Source of the DNA: Kluyvera sp040932435
GTDB lineage: Bacteria; Pseudomonadota; Gammaproteobacteria; Enterobacterales; Enterobacteriaceae
Assembly (NCBI RefSeq): GCF_040932435.1
Contig: NZ_JBFQGA010000002.1
Location: 310,001 to 374,000, forward strand
Reading direction: 5' to 3'
Length of the DNA stretch: 64,000 nt
The notes beneath the pieces were generated by a model that searched no databases, had not been told where the DNA came from, and worked only from the letters and a program-made list of their open reading frames with translations. This document shows, in pieces, positions 18,151 to 26,277 of this stretch. The translations under genes were made by a program, and so were the position numbers. Each line of letters opens with the position of its first letter. Positions within the stretch are counted from its first letter, which is position 1.

Positions 18151-19221
18151 TTAGTTCAGTAACTGAACGGCAGCGCCGTTACTAAGACGCTGTGCGCCTT
18201 CGACCACCACGCGCTCGCCGGCATCGAGTCCCTTCGCAACCGCAAAGGACTGTCCCTGCTGGCCGCCCAGTTCAAGACGGCGCTGGTAGGCGGTGTTGTC
18301 CGCCTTTAACACCCAGCTAAAGTAGCCCTGTGCATCCTGTTGTACCGCCGATGCGGGGATCATCACGCTGTCATTTAACGTCCGCGGACGCAGCGTCACG
18401 TTGACGTTACCGCCCGGCAGCAGTCGATGCTGCGGATTAGCAAACTCGGCGCGCACGGCAACGCTTGCAGTACGCGCATCGATACGGTTATCGACCGAGG
18501 TCAGCACGCCATCTTCACGCTTGCCGTCGAGGGTAATCTGCGCAAGCCAAGCGGCCTTCAGCGCGCGGATATCGGTGTGCTCTCCGGCTTTGCTGTAAAA
18601 CGCCGACTCATCAAGCGCAAAGCTCACGCGCACCGGATCGAGCTGGACTATCTCTACCAATACGCCGCTGGCGGGATTGACAAGGCCACCGACGTGAAAG
18701 GCGCTGTGCCCCACGCGCCCACTCACCGGGGAGGTGATGCGGGTGTAATCGAGGATAATTTGCTGTGCGTTGACCCGCGCTTTCGCCTGCTCGACGGCGG
18801 CGGCAGCCACGTCGCGCTGCATCTGTGCCGTATCCACATCGTTACGACTGATCGATTGATTGGACTTCAGACTCTGGTAGCGGGTCAGCAGCTGCTGCGC
18901 CTGACGAAGCGATGCCTGCGCGCTTTTGAGCTCAGCCTGCGCTAACGCCATCGCCGCACGCGGCTGGGCATCATCGAGGGTAAACAGCGGATCGCCTTTT
19001 TTGATCTCCTGACCGTCTTGGAAGTGACGCTGGACGATGGTGCCTTCGGTACGGGCGCGGATATCAACGGCGTGGATGGCTTCTACGCGGCCAGGCAGTT
19101 GGCGCTCTGCCGCATGCGGCGCACGTTCGGCGGTGGCGATACGCACCGGAACCGAGGCTGATGCAAGCGTGCAGTAAGCCAGCCCGCATGCCATTAAGGC
19201 AAAACGAAGTGTTGTTTTCAT
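18151..19221 (-). CDS. RND pump periplasmic adaptor (membrane fusion protein)
   Basis: This 356-residue HlyD/AcrA-type adaptor has a signal sequence (residues about 1-22, ending ASA), a split lipoyl domain (TEGTIVQRHFQDGQEIKKGDPLF and ITSPVSGRVG), an alpha-helical hairpin rich in Ala/Gln, and a beta-barrel region ending in GERVVVEGAQRL. The cysteines in the leader do not form a good lipobox, so unlike AcrA it may not be lipidated. It is followed by the RND gene after 13 bp and preceded by the P-type ATPase gene after 54 bp. Confidence 0.9.
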   Translation of the reverse strand: MKTTLRFALMACGLAYCTLASASVPVRIATAERAPHAAERQLPGRVEAIHAVDIRARTEGTIVQRHFQDGQEIKKGDPLFTLDDAQPRAAMALAQAELKSAQASLRQAQQLLTRYQSLKSNQSISRNDVDTAQMQRDVAAAAVEQAKARVNAQQIILDYTRITSPVSGRVGHSAFHVGGLVNPASGVLVEIVQLDPVRVSFALDESAFYSKAGEHTDIRALKAAWLAQITLDGKREDGVLTSVDNRIDARTASVAVRAEFANPQHRLLPGGNVNVTLRPRTLNDSVMIPASAVQQDAQGYFSWVLKADNTAYQRRLELGGQQGQSFAVAKGLDAGERVVVEGAQRLSNGAAVQLLN

Positions 19222-19275
19222 CGGGAGTCCTTGCAGGTCAGCGTCCCTCTGCGCGGGCAGAGGGACGGCTTTTTA

Positions 19276-21999
19276 CTATGCGGTTTTACGGAAGCGGCGG
19301 GTCAGGCGTTTTTCGACTTCAACAACCAAGAACATCGCTACACCGATGACGAGGGTGATGCCCCAGTAGCGCAGTGGCAGCGCTTCGGTACCAAACAGCG
19401 TCTGCATCAGCGGCAGGTAGATAATCGCCAACTGGAGGAGAAGCAGGACGCCGGTCACCAGCCAGATGCCTTTGTTTTTCAGCAGGCCGCTGTTTAAGGA
19501 GAAGCGGTCGCTGCTGCGGCAGTTAATCATGTAAACCCACTGCGCGGTCACCAGCATCTGCAACAGCACGGTGCGGATAAACTCAGCGCTATGGCCCCGT
19601 GGAGCCAGCCAAGCTTCGAGGATAAACGCGGCGATGGCAATCATCGAGCCGACGAAGGCCACACGCCATACGGCATAGGCATCCATCACGTGCTGGCCGG
19701 TTTTACGCGGCGGGCGATTCATCACGTTACGCTCGGCCGCCTCAAAGGCCAGACCGAAGGAGAGCGTGGCGGAAGTTGCCATGTTCATCCACAGGATCAG
19801 TACCGGCGTCAGCGGAATAATGTTACCCGCCAGCAGCGCGATAATAATCAACAGCCCCTGCGCCAGGTTCGTCGGCATGATGAACAAAATGGTCTTTTTC
19901 AGGTTGTCGTAAACGCGACGACCTTCTTTAACCGAGCTGGCGATGGTGGCAAAGTTGTCATCGGTCAGGACCATATCGGCGGCCTCTTTGGTCACCTCGG
20001 TGCCTTTGATACCCATGGCGATGCCGACATCAGCCTGGCGCAGCGCCGGCGCATCGTTGACGCCATCACCGGTCATACCGACGATTTCACCGTTCTCCTG
20101 CAAGGCTTTCACCAAACGCAGCTTATGCTCTGGGCTGGTACGGGCAAAGATGTCGTACTCAACCGCCGCTTTGGCAAGCTCGGCGTCGTCCATGTGCTCC
20201 AGCTGGTAGCCGGTCATAGCTTCACTGCTGTTACGAATACCCAACATCTGACCAATGCTCATCGCCGTCTGCGGGTGGTCGCCGGTGATCATTTTCACGC
20301 GGATCCCTGCATTCTGGCAGGTGTGGATAGCGTCAACCGCTTCCGGGCGCGGCGGGTCCATCATCCCGGCAATGCCGAGGAATACCAGACCTTCCTGCAG
20401 GTCGCTATGGTCGAGTGTTGTCTGTCCAGCAGTCGCCGGTTTGGTCGCAGCCGCCACCATACGCAGCCCCTGGCTGGCAAAGCGCGCCATTTCAGACTCC
20501 CAGTAGCCACGGTCGAACGGCATCGTGCCGCGGGCGGTCTGCTGCGACTGACACAGGGCGAACAGGACATCTGGCGCGCCGGTGACCATCACCGTCTCTT
20601 CACCGTCGAGGTTGAAGTGGGTGGACATATATTTGTACTGTGAATCAAACGGGATTTTCGCAATCAGCTGGCTACGCAGCGATTCGAGGCCAGCCTTCGC
20701 CGCCAACACCTTCAATGCGCCCTCTGTTGGGCCGCCGGTGATCCCCCAATGCCCATCGGCATCCTGAACCAGCTGGCTGTCGTTGCACAGATCGATAGTG
20801 CGGAGGTATTTTTCCAGCACGGTGTACGGCTGGACTTTAACCGCCGTGTCGCAGCCTTCCAGATAGATGCTGCCGTGCGGCTCGTAGCTGTTGCCGTCCA
20901 CGCGGTAGCAGGCATCGGCGGTGATAATCGCTTTGACGGTCATTTCATTCATGGTCAGGGTGCCGGTTTTATCCGAGCAGACCACCGTCATCGCCCCTAA
21001 GGTTTCCACGGTCGGCAGCTTGCGAATAATCGCCCGCTTGCGCGCCATTGCCTGAACGCCCAGGGAGAGAATAATAGAGATAATGGCTGGCAGACCTTCC
21101 GGCACGGCGGCAACCGCGAGGCTAATCAGCGACAGCAGTAGTTCACCCAGCGGGATATCGCGTAGCAGCATGCTGAAGACGAAGAGTGCGACCATCATCG
21201 CCAGAATAATGGCGAAGATCGCTTTGCCCAGCTTGTCCATCTGTACCAGCAGCGGCGTACGGTGTTTTTCGATGCCCGCCATCATCTGGTTGATATGACC
21301 CAGCTCAGTCTCCTGACCGGTCGCGACCACCACACCTTTTCCGCCACCAGCGCTTACCGTGGTGCCAGAGAAAAGCATGTTGGTACGATCGCCCAGCGGT
21401 AACTCGCCCTGTAGGGAGTCGGTGTGTTTGTCGACGACGGTAGACTCACCGGTCAGGATCGCCTCTTCCACGCGCAGGTTGTGCGCTTCAATCAGGCGCA
21501 TGTCTGCAGGAATACGGTCGCCGGCGCGCAGCACAACGATATCGCCCGGCACCAGTTCGGTGGTTGGCACCGTCATGTGGTTGCCGTCGCGGATCACCTG
21601 CGCATCGCTAGACAGCATGTTGCGAATGCTTTTCAGCGATTTTTCCGCGTTGCTTTCCTGAATATGACCAATCAGGGCATTAACTACCGTTACGCCGAGG
21701 ATCACGGCGGTATCGACCCAATGGCCCATCACTGCGGTCAACGCAGCAGCGGCCAGCAGGACGTAGATAAGAACATCGTTGAAATGCGCGAGGAAACGCA
21801 GCCAGGCCGGCTTTCCTTTCTTTTCAGGTAGCGCATTCGGGCCATAGACGTGCTGACGCTTTTCGGCGTCGGTCGCGTTAAGCCCCTCGGGCTGGCTGTT
21901 CATCTGCGACAAAACTTTCTGCGCAGAGAGCTGATAGGCGTGCTCTTGCGCAGCGTTGTCTGCGTGCGGCACATTCTGAACATTCATCATTTTCGACAA
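19276..21999 (-). CDS. P2-type cation-transporting ATPase (SERCA/PMR1-like)
   Basis: This 907-residue pump has an N-terminal cation ATPase domain, TGES (about residues 183-186) in the actuator domain, PEGLPA (300-305) in TM4, the phosphorylation motif DKTGT at Asp343 and the hinge motif TGDGVNDAPAL. The TM4 PEGL signature places it with P2-type Ca/Mn or Na/K-like pumps and not with MgtA-type P3B magnesium ATPases. The true ion is unknown. It heads a same-strand run with the RND adaptor and pump genes (54-bp gap). A divergent 38-codon membrane-protein gene lies about 200 bp upstream. Confidence 0.9.
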   Translation of the reverse strand: MSKMMNVQNVPHADNAAQEHAYQLSAQKVLSQMNSQPEGLNATDAEKRQHVYGPNALPEKKGKPAWLRFLAHFNDVLIYVLLAAAALTAVMGHWVDTAVILGVTVVNALIGHIQESNAEKSLKSIRNMLSSDAQVIRDGNHMTVPTTELVPGDIVVLRAGDRIPADMRLIEAHNLRVEEAILTGESTVVDKHTDSLQGELPLGDRTNMLFSGTTVSAGGGKGVVVATGQETELGHINQMMAGIEKHRTPLLVQMDKLGKAIFAIILAMMVALFVFSMLLRDIPLGELLLSLISLAVAAVPEGLPAIISIILSLGVQAMARKRAIIRKLPTVETLGAMTVVCSDKTGTLTMNEMTVKAIITADACYRVDGNSYEPHGSIYLEGCDTAVKVQPYTVLEKYLRTIDLCNDSQLVQDADGHWGITGGPTEGALKVLAAKAGLESLRSQLIAKIPFDSQYKYMSTHFNLDGEETVMVTGAPDVLFALCQSQQTARGTMPFDRGYWESEMARFASQGLRMVAAATKPATAGQTTLDHSDLQEGLVFLGIAGMMDPPRPEAVDAIHTCQNAGIRVKMITGDHPQTAMSIGQMLGIRNSSEAMTGYQLEHMDDAELAKAAVEYDIFARTSPEHKLRLVKALQENGEIVGMTGDGVNDAPALRQADVGIAMGIKGTEVTKEAADMVLTDDNFATIASSVKEGRRVYDNLKKTILFIMPTNLAQGLLIIIALLAGNIIPLTPVLILWMNMATSATLSFGLAFEAAERNVMNRPPRKTGQHVMDAYAVWRVAFVGSMIAIAAFILEAWLAPRGHSAEFIRTVLLQMLVTAQWVYMINCRSSDRFSLNSGLLKNKGIWLVTGVLLLLQLAIIYLPLMQTLFGTEALPLRYWGITLVIGVAMFLVVEVEKRLTRRFRKTA

Positions 22000-22205
22000 A
22001 ATTGCGGTTCCTTTTAAATTCCTGCTAACGGAAAGCCTGAATTCACTTTCTGGCCAAGGCGACGTAGTTAAATATATTCTTCAGCCCAAGATTTTGTATT
22101 TCTGCACAAGACCATGGGTTGATTAAATTTCAAAACGACATTAAGTTGATTTACTAATATCAATATTACAGAATATCCCTAAACCCTATCTAAACGAGGT
22201 TGCTT

Positions 22206-22322
22206 ATGTTCGGAATCTACCAAGGACGCCGCCTGGCGCTGTACATCGCACTGGCCATCGTGATTGCCACGCTGGTTGGATACGGCACCTATACTTTTGT
22301 AAAATTATTATCAGGAGCATGA
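22206..22322 (+). CDS. 38-residue single-span membrane miniprotein, unknown function
   Basis: The ATG at 22206 follows an ACGAGG ribosome site at good spacing and opens a 38-codon frame ending in TGA at 22320-22322. The product starts MFGIYQGRR, has a hydrophobic span from about residue 10 to 33 and a short tail KLLSGA; the Arg-Arg pair before the span suggests an inside N-terminus. A terminator-like hairpin lies 55 bp downstream, and the flanking DNA is AT-rich and non-coding. I do not recognise the family. It is divergent from the P2-type ATPase gene, which raises the possibility of a pump-modulating peptide, but nothing in the sequence proves that. Confidence 0.6.
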   Translation: MFGIYQGRRLALYIALAIVIATLVGYGTYTFVKLLSGA

Positions 22323-22376
22323 CGTTTATTTACGGAATAATAAATTAATTTAACCATGAATATTATTTAACTCCTC

Positions 22377-22398
22377 CTCTACGAATATGTTCGTAGAG
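22377..22398 (+). terminator. Hairpin downstream of the miniprotein gene
   Basis: A perfect 9-bp inverted repeat (CTCTACGAA / TTCGTAGAG) with a 4-nt loop is followed by a T-rich tail (TTTGTTATTTATTATT). It fits a Rho-independent terminator for the 38-codon gene. The remaining AT-rich sequence between 22399 and 22506 holds the presumed ybdJ promoter, with no other gene seen. Confidence 0.7.
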
Positions 22399-22506
22399 TT
22401 TGTTATTTATTATTATTTACACATGGGAATACTTATTATATTAGAAACATTGCGTTCCATTAAAAATTACCGGACAATAATATTTTTAACTAAAGATTAA
22501 CATTGC

Positions 22507-22755
22507 ATGAAGCATCCGCTTGAATCTCTGATGACCGCCGCTGGTATTTTATTGATGGCGTTTCTCTCCTGCCTGCTGCTGCCGGCACCTTCGCTGGGGC
22601 TGACGCTGGCGCAAAAGCTGGTTGAGACCTTCCATTTTATGGATCTGAGCCAATTCTATACCGTGCTTTTTTGCGCGTGGTTTTTGGCGCTGGGTACCGT
22701 TGAGTATCTGCTGATGCGCTATGTGTGGCGACGCTGGTTTTCGCTGGCGGATTGA
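22507..22755 (+). CDS. ybdJ: Small inner-membrane protein YbdJ
   Basis: This 82-residue protein has the same length and nearly the same start (MKHPLE) and end (RRWFSLAD) as E. coli YbdJ, a DUF1158 membrane protein of unknown function. It has two hydrophobic segments (about residues 8-35 and 52-72). In E. coli ybdJ directly follows ybdF; here the ram locus lies between them. The neighbour ybdK, next in E. coli, is missing from this window. Confidence 0.88.
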   Translation: MKHPLESLMTAAGILLMAFLSCLLLPAPSLGLTLAQKLVETFHFMDLSQFYTVLFCAWFLALGTVEYLLMRYVWRRWFSLAD

Positions 22756-22764
22756 GGGGGCATC

Positions 22765-22849
22765 TGCCGGATGGCGGCGTAAACGCCTTATCCGGCCTAC
22801 AAAGCAGCGGTAGCCTGGTAGACCGGATAAGCGTAGCGCCATCAGGTAG
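22765..22849. repeat. REP/BIME element between ybdJ and ramA
   Basis: Two inverted REP cores (GCCGGATGGCGGCGTAAACG with CTTATCCGGCC, then GACCGGATAAGCGTAGCGCC) fill the gap between the convergent ybdJ and ramA genes. The element ends exactly at the ramA stop codon and may serve as a bidirectional end for both messages. Confidence 0.88.
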
Positions 22850-23197
22850 TTAATGTGCACGTGGTCGGTGGTTCACCTTCCGGTAAGCTCCAGGCGACTG
22901 ATTAAACGTACGGGTAAAAATCCGCGTAAACGTCTGCTGGGAATCAAAACCGTACTTGAGGCAGATGTCATAAACCTTTTGATTGGTCGTACATAGCTCA
23001 TCCGCCGCCAAATTCAGCTTACGCTGCCGAATGTAGCGGCCCAGGCTCTCCCCTTTATGTTCTAAGAAAATGCGCTGTAGATGCCATTTTGAATATCCCG
23101 CCCGGCGGGCAATTTCATCAATACGCAGTGGTTGATGCAGATTATTGTCAATCCATTCGACCAGTGTATCGATCACCTGAGTGGCTAATTCAGTCAT
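22850..23197 (-). CDS. ramA: AraC-family activator RamA
   Basis: RamA is a MarA/SoxS/Rob-type monomeric activator that raises acrAB-tolC expression and lowers porin levels, giving multidrug tolerance. This 115-residue protein has only the double helix-turn-helix domain; the segments YSKWHLQRIF and YDICLKYGFDSQQTFTRIF, plus SPGAYRK near the end, match RamA of Klebsiella, Enterobacter and Salmonella. It lies 33 bp after romA on the same strand, and the regulator ramR is divergent from the pair, the known locus layout. The nearby nfsB belongs to the mar/ram-type regulon in E. coli. Confidence 0.93.
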   Translation of the reverse strand: MTELATQVIDTLVEWIDNNLHQPLRIDEIARRAGYSKWHLQRIFLEHKGESLGRYIRQRKLNLAADELCTTNQKVYDICLKYGFDSQQTFTRIFTRTFNQSPGAYRKVNHRPRAH

Positions 23198-23230
23198 ACC
23201 CCTCTCCCCTCGTTTATCTACAATCGGTGG

Positions 23231-24331
23231 TTATTCCCACCAGGCACGAAATGTTTGCGTTGTGTCGGCAAGCCATACCGGCTCACCTTGCATCGGCGTC
23301 AACAGCCGATACGCCTTATCTTTAGAAGCCTGAGCGAGCCGTTTGTACGGATCGTCCCAGCTGTGTTTTGCCAGCACGAAGCGGCCAGCATGGCCCGGCA
23401 ATATGCGCTGAGCGTTAAGGTCAACCGCCGCCTGCGCGGTTTGTTCCGGCATCATATGGATATAGCGCCAATCCTGGTCGTACTGACCATCTTCCAAGAT
23501 GGCGACATCCACCTTGCCAAACTGTTCACCAATGGCCTTGAAGTGCGGGCCGTAGCCGCTATCGCCGCTGTAGTAAATCTTCTGCGTCGGCGTCACGAAC
23601 ATAAAGCTGGCCCATAGCGTTTGGTTACGTTTCAAACCTCGCCCGGAAAAGTGACGCGCTGGCAGCAGGTGAACGGTTAAAGCATCGCTAATGGTGACGC
23701 TTTGCTGCCAGTCGGCCTCGGTAATAACTTCATCTTTCATCCCCCAGTAGCGCAGGTGTGAGCCAACGCCCAGCGGCACCACGGCACGCTTAACCTTCGG
23801 CATCAGCCCCTTGATGGTGGCGTAGTCGAGGTGGTCATAGTGGTCGTGTGAAATAATCAGTAGATCGATTTCCGGCATATTGGCGGCGTGCCACGGATAG
23901 TTACCGTCGAATGCTTTATTCAAAAACGAGAACGGTGCAGCGTAGCTGCTAAATACCGGGTCGATCAGGATGCGCTTACCGGACAGCTGCAAATACCACG
24001 ACGAGTGGCCCAACCAAATCATGGTGTCTTGCTGCAGCGGCAGCGTGCTGAGATCGGTCGGCACCAGCGGCAACGGTTGCTGCGGACGCGCGTTCTCGCG
24101 CTTCGCGGTTAAAAACTCCCACCACGCCATGACCATGTTTTGATCGCCAGTAAATCCTGGGGTCGGCAGGGTGTTATGGAACGCTCCGTCACGGTAGTTC
24201 GGCGAGCGCTCAATTTGGCTCTTCTCCGCACCCTGCGGAGCCTGGCCGAAACCGGCATTCAGGACGAAAGGTAAACTTGCTGCACTGGCGATAAGCATGA
24301 TGGCAACCACACTGATGATGAAACGTTTCAT
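23231..24331 (-). CDS. romA: Metallo-beta-lactamase-fold protein RomA
   Basis: RomA was named for reduced outer-membrane proteins when overexpressed, an effect that may in part come from the linked ramA. This 366-residue protein has an N-terminal membrane or signal segment (residues 1-25) and an UlaG/NAPE-PLD-like metallo-beta-lactamase domain with the metal motif SHDHYDHLD and a later GDSGYGPH motif. I chose the ATG at 24331 because upstream in-frame starts run into the promoter and RamR operator. It is the first gene of the romA-ramA unit. Confidence 0.9.
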   Translation of the reverse strand: MKRFIISVVAIMLIASAASLPFVLNAGFGQAPQGAEKSQIERSPNYRDGAFHNTLPTPGFTGDQNMVMAWWEFLTAKRENARPQQPLPLVPTDLSTLPLQQDTMIWLGHSSWYLQLSGKRILIDPVFSSYAAPFSFLNKAFDGNYPWHAANMPEIDLLIISHDHYDHLDYATIKGLMPKVKRAVVPLGVGSHLRYWGMKDEVITEADWQQSVTISDALTVHLLPARHFSGRGLKRNQTLWASFMFVTPTQKIYYSGDSGYGPHFKAIGEQFGKVDVAILEDGQYDQDWRYIHMMPEQTAQAAVDLNAQRILPGHAGRFVLAKHSWDDPYKRLAQASKDKAYRLLTPMQGEPVWLADTTQTFRAWWE

Positions 24332-24383
24332 GTCCTGACCCGAGACCGGCCTCATCCGAGAAGCCACACGAAAAAAGTTGATT

Positions 24384-24403
24384 ATGAGTGAGTAGGCACT
24401 CAT
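24384..24403. promoter_or_regulatory. RamR operator
   Basis: The palindrome ATGAGTG-N6-CACTCAT is identical to the published RamR recognition pattern. It lies between the divergent ramR and romA-ramA genes and overlaps the -10 box of the romA promoter, so RamR binding would block RNA polymerase. Only one such site was seen in the locus. Confidence 0.92.
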
Positions 24404-24431
24404 TATAGAAAGAGGCGGAAAAAATCGTCAA
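24402..24431 (-). promoter_or_regulatory. Sigma70 promoter of romA-ramA
   Basis: On the reverse strand a -35 box TTGACG (24431-24426) and a perfect -10 box TATAAT (24407-24402) are 18 bp apart. The -10 box shares two bases with the RamR palindrome, and the start site would fall within the operator. The near-consensus boxes imply strong transcription once RamR is removed. Confidence 0.75.
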
Positions 24432-24522
24432 GCAATTTTCAAAATTTGACAATCGGCGTTGAAGTCACTGGCCTCAACATGGTTCAATCAGTTTTTTTTT
24501 ACAGTCAGAGAGGTAAAGTGTA

Positions 24523-25098
24523 GTGGCTCGTCCGAAGAGTGAAGATAAAAAACAAGCGTTACTGGAAGCTGCCACCAGCGCTATTGCCCAGTCGGGTATT
24601 GCCGCATCAACTGCGACAATCGCGCGCAGCGCGGGGGTAGCTGAAGGCACACTGTTTCGCTATTTCGCCACCAAAGACGACCTGCTGAATGCGCTTTATC
24701 TGCATCTGAAAAGTGACTTGTGCCAAGCCATGCTCAACGGCCTTATCGATAACGCCTCGCCAAAAGATTTTACCCACAGTATCTGGAACAGCTACATTGA
24801 CTGGGGCGTCCGCAATCCCACTGGGCACCAGGCCATCCGCCGCATGGCAGTGAGCGAAAAAATCACCGACGAAACCATCGAGCAGGTGCGGGCCATGTTC
24901 CCGGAGCTGCAAAAGCTTTGCCAGCGCTCGGTGCGCCCGGTATTTATGTCCGATGACTTTCGTGCCTTTGGCGACGCGCTGTTTTTATCACTTGCTGAAG
25001 CAACTATTGTATTTGCCAGCCGCGAGCCCGAGCGAGCCGATAAACTGAAAGCGCTCGGCTTTGAAGCGATGTGGCTGGCGCTTGCAGAGGATGACTAA
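24523..25098 (+). CDS. ramR: TetR-family repressor RamR
   Basis: RamR represses ramA and responds to bile and drug-like ligands in Salmonella. The 191-residue protein starts with a GTG after an AGAGAGG ribosome site and begins MARPKSEDKKQALLEAA, matching RamR. The TetR helix-turn-helix is at residues about 25-45 (ATIARSAGVAEGTLFRYF), followed by an all-helical ligand domain that ends with LGFEAMWLAL. It reads away from its target genes and overlaps the ybdF start region by one base (TAATG junction). The frame is intact, with no sign of an inactivating change. Confidence 0.93.
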   Translation: MARPKSEDKKQALLEAATSAIAQSGIAASTATIARSAGVAEGTLFRYFATKDDLLNALYLHLKSDLCQAMLNGLIDNASPKDFTHSIWNSYIDWGVRNPTGHQAIRRMAVSEKITDETIEQVRAMFPELQKLCQRSVRPVFMSDDFRAFGDALFLSLAEATIVFASREPERADKLKALGFEAMWLALAEDD

Positions 25099-25466
25099 TG
25101 GACGGTAAAACGCTGCATGAGTGCGCACACGAGTTTGCGCTCACCCTTCCCTTCTCCGATATTTACTGGCCATTCGGACCGGAATACGACGTTTTCACGG
25201 TCGAAGGCAAAATGTTTATGCTCAAATCCACTCTGCGCGGCGAGCCTATCATCAACCTGAAGGCTGACCCTGAAATGTCGCTGCTGCATCAAGCTATCTA
25301 CCCGCATATCAAACCGGGTTACCACATGAACAAAAAGCACTGGATTTCGGTTTATCCGGGCGAGGAAATCACTGTCCCACTGCTGAACAGCCTGATTGAA
25401 GATTCGTGGAATCTGGTGGTCAATAAGCTGCCTAAACGCGTCCAGCAACGGGTGCGTCCTGTTTAG
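25098..25466 (+). CDS. ybdF: YbdF, MmcQ/YjbR-family protein
   Basis: This 122-residue protein belongs to the MmcQ/YjbR family (CyaY-like fold, DNA-binding suggested for some members; function not established). It has the family end pattern of a central KSTLRG strand and a long C-terminal segment SWNLVVNKLPKRVQQ. Its start overlaps the ramR stop (TAATG), so the two are likely co-transcribed here. In E. coli it sits between nfsB and ybdJ, supporting the identification by position. Confidence 0.85.
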   Translation: MDGKTLHECAHEFALTLPFSDIYWPFGPEYDVFTVEGKMFMLKSTLRGEPIINLKADPEMSLLHQAIYPHIKPGYHMNKKHWISVYPGEEITVPLLNSLIEDSWNLVVNKLPKRVQQRVRPV

Positions 25467-25473
25467 ATTATGC

Positions 25474-25504
25474 GTTTAATGCGATAAGTGTTATCGCATT
25501 AAAC
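25474..25504. other. Perfect 14-bp inverted repeat between ybdF and nfsB
   Basis: GTTTAATGCGATAA and TTATCGCATTAAAC form perfect 14-bp arms around a 3-nt loop, 8 bp after the ybdF stop. No T-run follows, so it is not a standard terminator on the plus strand. It could be a hairpin ending the ramR-ybdF message or a regulatory dyad for nfsB, whose ATG is 85 bp downstream. Confidence 0.6.
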
Positions 25505-25588
25505 ACCCTTCTCATTTGCGAATCAGCGCGTTACCCTCTTGTGATTCAACGCACCGATTGGCGGTGTCTTTATCATTCAGGAGTGTTT

Positions 25589-26242
25589 ATGGATATCGTA
25601 TCCGTTGCTTTAGCGCGCTATTCCACCAAGGCTTTCGACGCCAGCAAAAAACTGACCGCTGAGCAGGCAGCCAATCTCAAAACGCTGTTGCGCTATAGCC
25701 CATCCAGCACCAACTCCCAACCGTGGCACTTTATCGTTGCCAGCACCGACGAAGGCAAAGCACGCGTGGCAAAATCCGCGGCGGGTGGTTACGTGTTCAA
25801 CGAACGTAAAATGCTCGACGCCTCTCACGTGGTGGTGTTCTGCGCCAAAACCGCCATTGACGATGCATGGCTGGAAAAAGTGGTGGATCAGGAAGAAGCT
25901 GACGGTCGTTTCGCCACCGCCGAAGCCAAAGCCGCTAACCACAAAGGCCGCACCTTCTTTGCAGACCTGCACCGTAAAGTCCATCACGATGATGACCAAT
26001 GGGCCGCTCGCCAGACCTATCTGAACGTCGGTAACTTCCTGCTCGCGATGGGGGCTATGGGTCTGGACGCCGTGCCAATTGAAGGCTTTGATGCAGAGAT
26101 ACTGGACGCCGAATTTGGCCTGAAAGAGAAAGGCTTCACCAGCCTGGTGGTTGTGCCGGTAGGACACCACAGCGTGGAAGACTTCAACAAAGCGCTGCCG
26201 AAGTCCCGCTTGCCTGAAGCGACGGTGATGACTGAGATTTAA
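25589..26242 (+). CDS. nfsB: Oxygen-insensitive NAD(P)H nitroreductase NfsB
   Basis: NfsB is an FMN-dependent dihydropteridine/nitro reductase that carries out two-electron reduction of nitrofurans and quinones in the cytoplasm. I set the start at the ATG at 25589, after CAGGAG, which gives 217 residues as in E. coli (MDIVSVALARYSTKAFD). The FMN-binding segments YSPSSTNSQPWHF and the C-terminal VVVPVGHHSVEDFNKALPKSRLP are conserved. It lies next to ybdF and two genes from ybdG, the E. coli order. Confidence 0.96.
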   Translation: MDIVSVALARYSTKAFDASKKLTAEQAANLKTLLRYSPSSTNSQPWHFIVASTDEGKARVAKSAAGGYVFNERKMLDASHVVVFCAKTAIDDAWLEKVVDQEEADGRFATAEAKAANHKGRTFFADLHRKVHHDDDQWAARQTYLNVGNFLLAMGAMGLDAVPIEGFDAEILDAEFGLKEKGFTSLVVVPVGHHSVEDFNKALPKSRLPEATVMTEI

Positions 26243-26277
26243 TCGTATACCGCTATCCATCAGGTACATCTGTGCCA

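Noticed and set aside
19276..21999. Identification of the ATPase as MgtA
   Set aside because: The TM4 motif is PEGLPA, typical of P2-type pumps; MgtA-type P3B ATPases have a different motif there, and no mgtA-type leader was recognised upstream.
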